Shown here: positions 1 through 8,737 of the stretch, one piece after another
Numbering within the stretch: position 1 is the stretch's first letter
Layout of the letters: every line of letters begins with the position of its first letter
Origin: Urbifossiella limnaea
Lineage (GTDB): Bacteria > Planctomycetota > Planctomycetia > Gemmatales > Gemmataceae
Direction: 5' to 3'
Assembly: GCF_007747215.1 (NCBI RefSeq)
Contig: NZ_CP036273.1
Location: 4,448,322 to 4,512,321, forward strand
Length of the DNA stretch: 64,000 bases
Program-made: the position numbers and the translations under genes
The notes under the pieces: generated by a model
Told to the model about the DNA's origin: nothing
What the model saw: the letters and a program-made list of their open reading frames with translations, nothing else
Database searches by the model: none

Positions 1-32
1 CGAGCAGGTTGTCCCCATAACCGGAGGGTTCA

Positions 33-1067
33 ATGGGCCTATCTCCCGCCGACTTGGTGGCAGACATCACCCGCCGTTCCCAGTCCCGCCAGCCCGACTC
101 TCTTGTCCTGGCATACTGGTTCTGCCCGGACGGGCCGCGGAAGGAATACGCCACCGCCGTCACCGCCACCACTCGGGATCTGGTGCCGTTGGTCGTCAGC
201 GGCGGGTTCCAGGTGGCGAATAATCTCATCGCCGATCTCAGTAAGCTCATCGCCGAACACGAACCGGAACTTCGCCACCGCGAGCCACCCACGCCGGATC
301 ACCCGCTGATTCTTCTCCTGCTCAGCCGGGAGGAGTTTCGTCTTCCGCAGACGGCATCCGCCGCGCGGCTCCCGGACTGGTTTCCGGGGCTGGGAGGGAC
401 GGAGGTGGCGGTGTGGATCGAAGACCTTTCGAGGTCGGCAGCGGTCGCCTGGGACCACCCGAGCATCCAGCCGTCGGAACTCCACGCCGAGGTGTACCGG
501 CTGGACCTCGCTGTCGGTAGGCGGCTACGGGAGGTGAATGCCGCGCAGCACGCTGCTGGCGACCCCTGGTTCCAACTCGCGCGAGAGGTCTACAAGACGA
601 AGCCGGCGACATTCGCCGAGGCCATCGACCGCGGCATGACCACCCTGGCAGCGGTAACCAACCAGGCCAAATACCGGATGGCTCTTGATCCTCGCCATCC
701 TCTGACTCCGGTTGCTGCCGGTGTCTTGCTCGTCGGCCGATCTACACCGGATTCGCTCACCGGAATAGGTAAGAAGTTCGCGGACGCGTTGGGGATGGCG
801 ATCGACCCGCCGACGGTCCACCGCCCCCTGACCGCGCTCCTCGAAGAAACGACCAACCCGACAGACAAGAAGAACAAGGCCGGGCTGTTCGGCCAGACCG
901 TACTGCAAGCGGCGTACACTGCCCACCGACTCTACTCGGTTGCGGCGCACACGGACGAGTACCCGTTCTACCCGCTTGTACTGGTTCGGAGTGTCATTTC
1001 GGATGTGGCTCAGGCCGTTAGGACTGCGGCCCAAGCGGTCGAGACTAGACACGGATCTAGTAGCTAA
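33..1067 (+). CDS. hypothetical protein, 344 aa
   Basis: I do not recognise this protein. It is soluble-looking, with no signal peptide or clear membrane segment. The N-terminal third has a beta-rich pattern (LVLAYWFCPDG, TRDLVPLVVSGGF) and the C-terminal half is helical and alanine-rich. A GGAGG-like site precedes the ATG. The stop codon lies about 6 bp from the left inverted repeat of the neighbouring insertion sequence, so the natural C-terminus may have been lost to that insertion. Coding is supported by the long open frame and strong third-position GC. Confidence 0.7.
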   Translation: MGLSPADLVADITRRSQSRQPDSLVLAYWFCPDGPRKEYATAVTATTRDLVPLVVSGGFQVANNLIADLSKLIAEHEPELRHREPPTPDHPLILLLLSREEFRLPQTASAARLPDWFPGLGGTEVAVWIEDLSRSAAVAWDHPSIQPSELHAEVYRLDLAVGRRLREVNAAQHAAGDPWFQLAREVYKTKPATFAEAIDRGMTTLAAVTNQAKYRMALDPRHPLTPVAAGVLLVGRSTPDSLTGIGKKFADALGMAIDPPTVHRPLTALLEETTNPTDKKNKAGLFGQTVLQAAYTAHRLYSVAAHTDEYPFYPLVLVRSVISDVAQAVRTAAQAVETRHGSSS

Positions 1068-1072
1068 CTGAT

Positions 1073-1089
1073 TCCAGTACTTTCAAGTT
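1073..1089 (+). repeat. IS left inverted repeat
   Basis: This is the 17-bp left terminal inverted repeat of the IS, a perfect reverse complement of 2310-2326. Outside it the match extends further with one mismatch (GATTCC against GAATCC). Confidence 0.85.
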
Positions 1090-1164
1090 CGGGGTGCTGA
1101 CGTAGCGGGACGCACGAGACTCCAGTGAGATGGAGGTAGCCACACTTCCACCGGGAGGAGCCCC

Positions 1165-2316
1165 ATGCGTCCCGCCCGCCAGCTCATCCCCCGCACCCCG
1201 GCCGCCGCGACCCGTCACCTCCGGCCGACCCTGACCGCCTGGCTGTCGGCCGCCGTCTGCCTCCCCCGTCGCCGCCGCACGTGCACCCCGGGCACGGTCT
1301 GGGCCGTCCTCCTGTGGGCCGCCGCGTTCGCCCGGTCGGTCGCCGCCGCGTGCGCCGCCGTGCCCGCCGCCCCATCTGGGCAGACAGTCTGGGACGCCCT
1401 CCGGGCGGCCCTCCCGAAGCGACGCCGGACCCTGGAGGAGCGACTCCTGCGCGCCCTCCACGCCCCGCTCCCGGCCCGGCCGACGGCCGCCCGGGTGGCG
1501 ATCGACTACCACCGCATCCCGTACTACGGCGAGCCGGACCGGCACACCACCCGGGCCAAGGCGACCGCCGGGACGCACAACTTCCACACGTAAGCGACCG
1601 CCTGCGTGGTCGGCGGGCCGGGGCGGTATACGGTCGGGCTGACCGCGGTCGGCGAGAAGGAGGCCCTGACCGCGGTCCTGGCCCGGCTGCTGGATCAGGT
1701 GGCCGCGGCGCGGGTCCCGGTCCGGGTGGTCCTGCTCGACCGGGCGTTCTTCACGATCGCGGTGATGCAACTCCTCCAGGCCCGCCGGGTGCCGTTCGTG
1801 GTCCCGGTGGTGATCCGCGGGCGGAAGCCCCGGCCCGGGGTGCCGGCCGCCGGCCTGCGAGGCATCCGCCGGCGGGCGGCCGGGCGGTACGCGTACACCC
1901 ACGCCGACCGGGGTCGGGCCGTCCGGGCCGACGTGGTGGTGGCCCACAGGACGTACCGGCACTGCCGGACCGGGCGGCGGCGGACGCGGAAGCTGCTGTT
2001 CGTGGCGTGGCGGGTGCCCGGCGCCCCGGTCGCGGTTCGGGACCTGTACCGGCAGCGGTTCGGGGTGGAGAGCAGCTACCGGCAGCTCGGGGAGGCCCGG
2101 CCCCGGACGTCGTCCCCGGACGGGGTGGTCCGGCTGCTCTGGGTGGCGATCGGGTTGGTAATCCGCAACGCCTGGGTGTGGGCCGGGGGAATCGCCGGCC
2201 CCCGGTGGACCCTGGCGGCCGCCCGCCTCGTCCTGCTGCTCGATGTGCTGGTGGCGTTCACCCGGGTCCGCCCCGATGGGCCGAGTCACCCGCCATCACC
2301 GACTCGGCAAACTTGA
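1165..2316 (+). pseudogene. DDE transposase with in-frame stop
   Basis: Two open stretches (1165-1593 and 1606-2316) are in the same frame and are separated only by TAA at 1591-1593. The local context THNFHT-stop-ATACVV suggests that a Tyr codon TAC became TAA. Recognisable transposase features are the first Asp in IDYHRIPYYGE, the second in LLDRAFFT, and a C-terminal YRQRFGVESSYRQ block that should carry the catalytic Glu. This pattern fits ISH3/IS4-like DDE transposases. The complete protein would be about 380 aa. Unless the stop is read through, the element is not autonomous. Confidence 0.8.
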
Positions 2317-2326
2317 AAGTACTGGA
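2310..2326 (-). repeat. IS right inverted repeat
   Basis: This is the 17-bp right terminal inverted repeat of the IS, pairing perfectly with 1073-1089. Confidence 0.85.
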
Positions 2327-2440
2327 TTCGCCTCCCGGGTCACCCCCGACCCGTCTGGGGACACCCACCGGAACGCCGAGGTCCGGGACGCCCCCGGCGG
2401 TAGAATGGGCTACCGCCCCTTCCTACCGACCCGGGCCGTC

Positions 2441-2835
2441 ATGCGCTATCTGGTCACCGCCCGGGTCAAGCGGGGCAAGGAATGGTAATCGGCTTGCTCG
2501 CCGCGGTCGAGGCCGGCACCCTCGGGGCCGGGTCGGTCGCCGGCGGCGAGTACCTGCGGAACATGGCCGACGCCCGTGTTTACGACGACGGCCGGATGAA
2601 GTGGGTCGAGGTCTGCTTCTGCGCCGAGCCGCTGGCCGAGGAGCGGCCGTTCTGGGAGGCGTTCTTCGACCTCGTGAGGGTGCGGGTCGCCCACGCCCGG
2701 TCGCGGTGCCGCGACCTGACCGGGGCCGAGCCGTGGGCGTGCTGCGGGTGCGACTGCACCGCCCGCCTGGAAGCCAAACTCGCCGGCGAGGGCCGCGGGT
2801 TCCTGGACGCCCTCCGGGAGGCCGCGGGTCGGTGA
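2441..2835 (+). pseudogene. Small Cys-rich hypothetical protein, apparent frameshift
   Basis: A start at 2441 gives MRYLVTARVKRGKEW and then stops at 2486-2488. A second frame opening at 2482 continues as LLAAVEAGTLG...GGEYLRNMADARV to 2835. Joined, they make a plausible small protein of about 130 aa with a conserved-looking core (MKWVEVCFCAEPL, CRDLTGAEPWACCGCDCTARLEAKL). The two frames overlap by 7 nt at ATGGTAA. This could be a frameshift mutation, an assembly error, or two coupled ORFs. The function is unknown. The cysteine cluster CCGCDC could bind metal. Confidence 0.55.
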
Positions 2836-2842
2836 CGACGGG

Positions 2843-3145
2843 TCACTTCCGGTCGACCGCCCGGTAGTAGGTCAGGTCGACGACGGCCTCCCCCTTGCTG
2901 AGGACGACCGCGGCCGGGTCGTGCCCGGCCGCCGCGTGCCGGTCCCGGAGCACCTGGAGCAGCGTCCGTCGGGTCGGGACGGTACGGGTGTTCCGCCGGT
3001 CCGCCCAGGCGACGACGTCGTCCGTCCCCCACCCGGCGCCCACCGTCCACCCCTCTGCGGCCAGGAACGCCCGCCACGCCTCGGCGTCGTCGCCCGCCCC
3101 GATGTTGGAGATGACCAGCCGGATCGCGTCGTACGGCTGCTTCAC
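2843..3145 (-). CDS. small hypothetical protein, 100 aa
   Basis: The GTG start at 3145 was chosen because GGGGGTGA lies about 5 nt upstream and the frame then shows normal protein composition (IRLVISNIGAGDDAEAW, WADRRNTRTVPTRR, GEAVVDLTYYRAVDRK). The frame stays open further upstream, but that part lies antisense within the better-supported DUF4838 gene. I do not recognise the function. Confidence 0.5.
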   Translation of the reverse strand: MKQPYDAIRLVISNIGAGDDAEAWRAFLAAEGWTVGAGWGTDDVVAWADRRNTRTVPTRRTLLQVLRDRHAAAGHDPAAVVLSKGEAVVDLTYYRAVDRK

Positions 3146-3219
3146 GCGGTCACCCCCGCTTGCGAGGCGCACGCCGTCCGCCGGTCCGCGACACCCACGG
3201 GAAGGGCGAGGCGGGCGGG

Positions 3220-5703
3220 TCACGGCCGACGGTCCGCCGCCACGACCTCGGCCGGCAGCAGCAGCTCGCGCGGCGACCGGGCCAGGCACGGCGGCACCGT
3301 CATCAGCAGCCGGCGGCCGGCGGTGTCTGCGAACGCCCACGCCGTGCCGTCGGCCCCGGGCGGCACCGGGATGCGGAAGTAGCCGGGCTTCGCGCCGAAT
3401 TCGTGGACCTTCTTCCCTGCCGGGTCGAGGATCGCCCCCGGGCCGGTCGCGAAGCCGCCGATCTGCTTCGTCCCCTTCGGCACGTAGAAGTACAGCGTCC
3501 AGCGGCCGTGCAGGTCGGCGGGCGCGTCCGGGCTCGACACCACCGTCACCGGCCGGCCCGCCGGCCAGAGCACGTTCGTCCCCTGCCCCGCGTCCGTCAC
3601 CTCGACGCGGTGGAGCCCGGCGAACGGCGTCTTCAGCGTGACCGGGTGCTCGGCCTTGTCCGGCGCCACGTCCGCGTGGGCGACCGCCTTCCCCTCGGGC
3701 TCGGTGACCGGGAACAGGTCGATCTTCGCCGGCCCGCGCGAGTCGTAGACGATGCCGGCCTTCGCCTTCAGGTCGAACGTCGCCGGCTCCGCGTCGGCCC
3801 AGGCGTAGTAGGTGCGCACGCCGCGGCTGTAGAGGCCGAAGGTGCCGGCCTTCGCGTCCCGGAGGTTCAGCGACGCCGCAGGGACGAGTGTGGTCGAGAA
3901 CGCAACTGGCGTGAAGTCGAGGAGCTTGCGCGACGCGATGCCGGCGGCGGTCATCCGCTCGTAGTCGGCGCGGGTGAGCGGCTGGCCGGCCTTCCACGGG
4001 TTCGCCTTTTCGGGCGCGCCCCACGCGGCCTCCGTGGGCACGGTCACGCTCTTGTCGCGGCTCGGCAGGTCGCGGTAGAGCCCCTTCGTGTGGACCATCT
4101 CGGACGCCCGCATCGCCCAGCTGTGGCGGATCAGCTGCTCGAACGCCGCCTGCCGGGCCGGCCCCGTCGCCGTGGAGTAGTCGAGCCACAGCTCGACGTA
4201 ACGGACGTACCCCGTGAGGTCGTCGAGCCGGGCGTGAACCGCCGGGTCGGTGGTCTTGCCGCGGGCGTCGGCGAGGAGGCGGTACATCCGGCCGACGGTG
4301 TCGTCGCACAACAGCGGCGCCTTATCGCCGGTGAGGAGCTTGTAGAAGTCGCCCATCGGCGCCTTCGCGGACCCGAAGCACTTGTCGAGGAAGTCGGCGA
4401 CGTGGGCGTCCACCTGGCCGGCTTCCGTCACGTCCCACAGCAGGCGGGCGGCGACGAAGTAGCCCAGCCCGTTCGGCCCCCAGTTGTCGCTGGACTCGGC
4501 CGACATGAAGCGGGCGCCGGTGGCGTGGAAGTGCGGGATCGTCTGCTTCAGGTAGCCGAGCCGGCCGCCGCGGGCGGCGCCGGGGAGGTCGCGGTCCCAG
4601 GTGTTCACCGAGTAGTATTCGCGGACGCCGAGCGTCTTCGCCTTCGCCCCCCAGCCGGCAAGGAGCTGGTCCACCGTGTGCCCGCCGCGGATGAACCCGG
4701 TCGCCACGCTGACGACCACGTTCGGGTGCGCCGGGACCGCCGGCGGCGGCGAGTGCTCGCTGTAGGCGTACATGCCGACCAGCTTCCCGGGGTGTTCGGC
4801 CTGCACGGCCGCGGCCACGGCGTTGGCGAGCGTCAGCGCCCGGTCGGAGACGCTGCCGAGCTTCCTGCACTCCGGGCACTCGCACCACCCGCCGCCGTCG
4901 CTCGGGTCCACGGATACGGAGTCGGCCGCGGGGTTCTTGTCGAGCTGCGCCAACGCGTCGGCCGCGACCAACGCCCGCAGCTCGGGGTTCGAGATACAAA
5001 ACTTCGACGACTTCCGCTCCCCGCCGAGGAGGCCGAGGTACTCGGGGTGCGCCAGGAACGCGGCGCGGTTGCGGCCGATGATGCCGTCGTAGGCGTGGCC
5101 GGTGCTCAGCACCACGCCCGAGCCGGCGCGGTTCTTCGCGCACCAGTCGGCGTACGGCCCGGCGGCGTAGTCGGCGGCGCCGAACCCGTACCAGATGCGG
5201 CGGGCGTGGTAGTCCGGCGCCTCGAACGTGTCCGCGGCGAGCGTCAGGCTCGGCCGCGGCGGCACGACCTCCCAGTTGCGGCCGGGGAAGAACTGGCGGT
5301 AGCCGGCGCGGTGAAGAAAATCCCAGACGGCGTGCTCGACGGCGAGGTCGGTGGCGCCGACGAGCCAGGCGCCGTCGGCGTGCGTCCGCAGGACGTACTC
5401 CTCGCGGCGGGTGATGTCGGCGGGGGCGAAGCGGGCGGCGAGCTTGAGCGCCGGGAAGTCGGCGGCGCGGCCGACGGCGAGGCCGGCGGTGCCGTCCCCG
5501 TCGGCGACCGCGAACCGGCCGCCGGTGATCCGGCCGAGCTGGTCGGCGAGCGCCTTCGCGGCGGCCTTCGTGCGGTCGGTCGCCGTCCCCCCGACGACGA
5601 CGCGCTGAAGTGCCGCCCCGTCCTTCGCCACCACGCAGGCGGGCTGCGCGGCGGCGGGGGCCGTGGCGGCGAGCAGCGCAGCAGCGGCGGCGAGGTGGCG
5701 CAT
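3220..5703 (-). CDS. secreted DUF4838 domain protein
   Basis: This protein of about 827 aa begins with a typical signal peptide (MRHLAAAAALLAATAPAAAQP). I chose that ATG (5703) over an upstream one that gives an unlikely Pro/Arg-rich leader. The N-terminal 150 residues resemble the accessory alpha/beta domain of glycoside hydrolases (WLVGATDLAVEHAVWDFLHRAGYRQFFPG). The middle carries the DUF4838 region with the Cys cluster WCECPECRK (around residue 265) and an aromatic-rich barrel-like pattern. The C-terminal part is beta-rich. DUF4838 proteins are common in planctomycete and Verrucomicrobia polysaccharide-degrading gene sets. A carbohydrate-active role outside the cytoplasm is inferred. The substrate is unknown. 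Confidence 0.85.
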   Translation of the reverse strand: MRHLAAAAALLAATAPAAAQPACVVAKDGAALQRVVVGGTATDRTKAAAKALADQLGRITGGRFAVADGDGTAGLAVGRAADFPALKLAARFAPADITRREEYVLRTHADGAWLVGATDLAVEHAVWDFLHRAGYRQFFPGRNWEVVPPRPSLTLAADTFEAPDYHARRIWYGFGAADYAAGPYADWCAKNRAGSGVVLSTGHAYDGIIGRNRAAFLAHPEYLGLLGGERKSSKFCISNPELRALVAADALAQLDKNPAADSVSVDPSDGGGWCECPECRKLGSVSDRALTLANAVAAAVQAEHPGKLVGMYAYSEHSPPPAVPAHPNVVVSVATGFIRGGHTVDQLLAGWGAKAKTLGVREYYSVNTWDRDLPGAARGGRLGYLKQTIPHFHATGARFMSAESSDNWGPNGLGYFVAARLLWDVTEAGQVDAHVADFLDKCFGSAKAPMGDFYKLLTGDKAPLLCDDTVGRMYRLLADARGKTTDPAVHARLDDLTGYVRYVELWLDYSTATGPARQAAFEQLIRHSWAMRASEMVHTKGLYRDLPSRDKSVTVPTEAAWGAPEKANPWKAGQPLTRADYERMTAAGIASRKLLDFTPVAFSTTLVPAASLNLRDAKAGTFGLYSRGVRTYYAWADAEPATFDLKAKAGIVYDSRGPAKIDLFPVTEPEGKAVAHADVAPDKAEHPVTLKTPFAGLHRVEVTDAGQGTNVLWPAGRPVTVVSSPDAPADLHGRWTLYFYVPKGTKQIGGFATGPGAILDPAGKKVHEFGAKPGYFRIPVPPGADGTAWAFADTAGRRLLMTVPPCLARSPRELLLPAEVVAADRRP

Positions 5704-5892
5704 GACGTGGCCCGGCGGGGTGGGTCCGCCGATTGTACCCGACGGGCGTGGGGTGGCAACCGGCCGCGGGCGGCGGTTGGCCTGCGCCGGCCGCCCGACG
5801 CGCATCGAGTCCCGCGAAGCGGATCAGCGGCCGGCGTCAGATGCGGCGCGCGGTTCGGCGGCTGCCCACGCCAGGGGGTGGGGCGTCTCCAG

Positions 5893-6580
5893 CTACGGGC
5901 TTCCGAGTACGAAGTCGCCGTCGTCCAGGTCGTACCCCTGCACCACCCTCGCCCCCGCCAGCAACTCGGACCCGCAGATCATCTCGCCCATCCCCCCGGC
6001 CGCCAGCACCCGGTCCTTGTGCATCAGGAGGCCCAGGCCGTGGTCCCGGTCCCACCCGGCCTGGAACTCGAACGACGTGAACCCCGCACTCGTCCAGCCC
6101 GCTGTCCGCCAGCCCGACGCCCACCAGCTTGAACAGGTGGTCCACCGCCGCCGGCTCCCCCAGGGCCACCTGCTCCTCCACCACCTTCCAGTACGCCTGG
6201 TACTCCGGGTCGTGCGGCAGCTCCTCGTCGCGGAACTGGGCCATCCGCTTGCCGTGCCAGGCGAACAGCTTGCGGCGGAGGGCCGCCTCGACCGCCGCGG
6301 GGTGGGCGAGGATGTACTCCCACGCCCGCTCCTGAAGGCTGCCGGACCCGTTCCCGCTGTCCTCGTACAGCGACACCGCGACGTCGGAGCCCACCTCCCG
6401 GGCCGACGGGGAGCTCGGGTCGTCGGCCGACCCGACGGACTCGTTCACCGTAAGGGTGGGGTACTCGGGATACGGCGGGGCCACGGTCACCACCGCGGCC
6501 CGCAGCAGTGGCTTGGGCGCGCGCCAGAGCCGCCGGCCGAACTCGGGGTCGGGCTGGAACTGGGCGAGAAACGCGCTCAT
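5893..6580 (-). pseudogene. DUF6985-like hypothetical protein, frameshifted
   Basis: The frame starts at 6580 (MSAFLAQFQPDPEFG) behind an AAAGGCGG ribosome-binding site and reads well to DSGLDECG. In a C4 run at 6082-6085 (G4 on the coding strand) the sensible sequence switches frame and continues FTSFEFQAGWDRDHGLGLL...DDGDFVLGSP to the stop at 5893. Removing one base of the run restores a single protein of about 228 aa. The block ending in FEFQAGWDRDHGLG resembles DUF6985 proteins. It sits just downstream of, and translationally close to, the HEAT-repeat gene: an alternative start at 6634 lies next to that gene's stop. Confidence 0.6.
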
Positions 6581-6635
6581 CGGGTAGCCGCCTTTCGTCT
6601 GTTGCCGAACCACTAACTCGGCAGCGGCCCCCATG

Positions 6636-7247
6636 CTACTCGACGTTAAGGCCGCGATCAGGTGCTGCCGAAGTGCAGCAGGCAATGGCCTCGCGCAGCG
6701 CCCCGCGGGTGTACTCGTCCGGCTCGTCGCGGAGGGCCGCCTCCAGGTCCGGGAGCCGCCGCGCCACGACCTCGGGGTAGTGGCCGACCGCCCATGCGAC
6801 CGCTTGGCGGATCTCCGGGTTCGGGTCGCGGAGGTACGGGTAGAGCAGGTCCAGCCGCTCGCCCACCGCCCGCCGCGATGCGTCCATGTGACCGGACGCC
6901 CCTGTCTGGCAGTCGGCGATGGTCGAAAGCAGGTGGACGACCGACTGCTTGTCCGGCGTCCCGTCCGCCGCCAGCACCCGGTACAGGAACGGGACGGTGT
7001 GGGCGGTCGCCTCCCAGACGGTCCCCTGGTGCCAGACCGTCTCGTACAGCAGCTGGAGTGCGAACCCCCGGGCGTCCGGGTCGTCGGACACGAGGGCGCG
7101 GAGCAGGACCGGGAAGTCGGTCGCCGGCCCGTGGGCGTGGTCCACGGCGGCCCAGTCCACCTGATCCAGCCCGACCAGTGACGGCGGGTCGCGGGCCGGA
7201 TCGGTAACGTGTGCGAACTCGGCGAGCATCTTCTGTGGCACCGCCAT
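6636..7247 (-). CDS. HEAT-repeat-like protein
   Basis: This protein of about 203 aa is made of helical pairs typical of HEAT/ARM repeats (DFPVLLRALVSDDPDARGFALQLL, NPEIRQAVAWAVGHYPEVVARRLPDLEAALRDE). The start at 7247 (MAVPQKMLAEF) is preferred because GGAGG lies 11 nt upstream; the frame is open to 7274. Such proteins usually act as protein-binding scaffolds. The next gene downstream (5893-6580) is closely spaced and may be co-translated. The specific partner is unknown. Confidence 0.75.
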   Translation of the reverse strand: MAVPQKMLAEFAHVTDPARDPPSLVGLDQVDWAAVDHAHGPATDFPVLLRALVSDDPDARGFALQLLYETVWHQGTVWEATAHTVPFLYRVLAADGTPDKQSVVHLLSTIADCQTGASGHMDASRRAVGERLDLLYPYLRDPNPEIRQAVAWAVGHYPEVVARRLPDLEAALRDEPDEYTRGALREAIACCTSAAPDRGLNVE

Positions 7248-7418
7248 CGACGCCCCACCTCCATCAGTACCCATGTACGAAACAACCCCGCCGACCGACC
7301 CGGAGGCCGAGCGGCGGGGTGTCCACTCAGGGCGGAGACGTCATGCCTGCGCTACGCCGTGCGCCGTCCTGGCCAGCGTCCGAGTTGGCGGGAGGGTAGG
7401 CGGCACCCGCGGGGGGTG

Positions 7419-7613
7419 TCAACCACAGACGAGCACGTCGGCATCCGCCTCTTCGGCGGCGATGCGGGCGGCGACCTCGGCGCGGTCGACCTTGATGTGG
7501 GGCGGGGCGGAGATGCCGATCTTCACCCGGCCGTCGCCGATCGACGTCACGGTGACGCGGATGTCGCCGTCGATGATGATTTCCTGGCCGGTCTTGCGGG
7601 TGAGTACGAGCAT
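7419..7613 (-). CDS. csrA: CsrA, carbon storage regulator
   Basis: This 64-aa protein begins with the canonical MLVLTRKTGQEIIIDGDIRV and contains the central GRVKIGI segment. CsrA is a dimeric RNA-binding protein that binds GGA motifs in mRNA leaders and alters translation and stability. The length and N-terminus match the family well. The C-terminal helix (DRAEVAARIAAEEA) is followed by a short tail. It stands alone, with no flagellar genes beside it. Confidence 0.95.
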   Translation of the reverse strand: MLVLTRKTGQEIIIDGDIRVTVTSIGDGRVKIGISAPPHIKVDRAEVAARIAAEEADADVLVCG

Positions 7614-8045
7614 GGCGGCCTCGTCCGTGAGGGGGTGGCGGGGTGGTCTGTCCGAGTCCTTGCAACCGCCGAGCCGGAATCACTCAAGTCCGCCGGTCCC
7701 GGAACCGACGGCACCGGCTACTCGCAGTTCACCGAGGAACACGAACCCAACGCCTCCGAAGTGTCCACTTTTTCCCTCAAGTCACGATGTCGGTTGGCCG
7801 AGAAGCGACCTCGGCTTCCCACGGCGGAGTAACTTGCGTACCATCCGCCCGGTTTCGGCGACCACCTCGGCCGGTAACCCTTTCACGCCCACATCCCTGG
7901 ACGCCGATTCGGCGAGCATCCGGTGCTGTACCTAGCGCCCGCCGCGGCGTGGCCTCCTAGAACTCATCCCCGCGAACGTCGAGGCCCGATTGCGGGGAAC
8001 GCGCGCCGGGGTGCGAGAAGGGCCGGTCGCGGCGCGACAGTCTCC

Positions 8046-8232
8046 CAAAAAGTGGTTTTTGGTTTCAGAGTCGAGCGGCGGGGCCGATCCGAGCGTCGCC
8101 GCCATGGGTGACTGGTCGGAAGCGTCGGGCGGTCGGCGGGTGCGCCGAAATCGCGGGCTCGCATTACAAGAAAAACCCCCGCGAAGCGGGGTTGTAGAAT
8201 CTCTGTTTATTAGACTTTCACGAAAGTCTATG
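8046..8232 (+). repeat. Two-hairpin repeat element, copy A
   Basis: The element starts with CAAAAAGTGGTTTTTG (8046-8061), has a variable GC-rich middle, and ends in a block almost identical in all copies. That block contains CGGCGGGTGCGCCGA, hairpin one (CCCCGC-GAA-GCGGGG, 8177-8191) and hairpin two (TAGACTTT-CACG-AAAGTCTA, 8211-8230). It lies between genes and has no coding capacity of its own. It probably belongs to a dispersed non-autonomous or REP-like family. Confidence 0.85.
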
Positions 8233-8438
8233 GCGCGTCCCGGGCCGGGATCGCTGCGAGTCCCGGGCGGCCCGTCGGGTCGGGGCATCGAGTGACCGGC
8301 CCGTCGCCGAGAGGTCGCACCGGTGGGGGTCGCATCGGCGTTCACCTCGACCGTCGGCAGCCATCCAAGGAACTCGACCCGCTCGCCGGTAATCCGGCCG
8401 GCGGCGTCGGAAGTGTCGATCGCAAGGTAACGCGGCTT

Positions 8439-8649
8439 CAAAAAGTGGTTTTGACAACTTGGGCGGGACGCCGCGACCGCGTTGCTTGTCGCGGCGGTCG
8501 AGACGGTGTCGGTCCGGTAGGTCGAAGGGCGTAACAGTTCAGAATCGTCGGCGGGTGCGCCGACAACCCGGGGCTCGCATTACAAGAAAAACCCCCGCGA
8601 AGCGGGGTTGTAGAATCTCTGTTTATTAGACTTTCACGAAAGTCTATGG
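8439..8649 (+). repeat. Two-hairpin repeat element, copy B
   Basis: This copy has the same architecture and orientation as copy A, about 210 bp downstream of it. It has CAAAAAGTGGTTTTG at 8439-8453, a different middle, and a terminal block (8548-8649) identical to copy A through both hairpins. Confidence 0.85.
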
Positions 8650-8737
8650 GCGCACGACCGGCGGCCGGCCCCGCCGACCGGGTTCGGCCGGCTACAACCA
8701 CCTTTTCGACCACTCCGACCCCGCCCGCGAGGCCGAC

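Larger units (their letters stand above)
1073..2326. mobile_element. Insertion sequence, IS4-superfamily type, inactivated
   Basis: A 1.25-kb unit is bounded by perfect 17-bp inverted repeats: TCCAGTACTTTCAAGTT at 1073-1089 and its reverse complement at 2310-2326. It encloses one transposase reading frame that is interrupted by a stop codon. No clear target-site duplication was seen, so the exact outer edge may differ by a few bases. Confidence 0.85.
7614..8737. other. 1.1-kb intergenic region with two repeat elements
   Basis: No convincing gene was found between csrA and the DUF6807 gene. The region holds two copies of the two-hairpin repeat (8046-8232 and 8439-8649). A short minus-strand stretch around 8300-8440 (YLAIDTSDAAGRITGERVEF) has protein-like composition and could be the remnant of a gene cut by the repeat. 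Confidence 0.5.

Noticed and set aside
3160-6132. 990-aa plus-strand open frame
   Set aside because: It is Arg/Val/Gly-rich and antisense to the well-supported secreted DUF4838 gene; it is a GC-rich shadow.
7209-7935. Plus-strand ORFs over csrA
   Set aside because: They are antisense to csrA, which is a near-perfect family match, and lack any motif.
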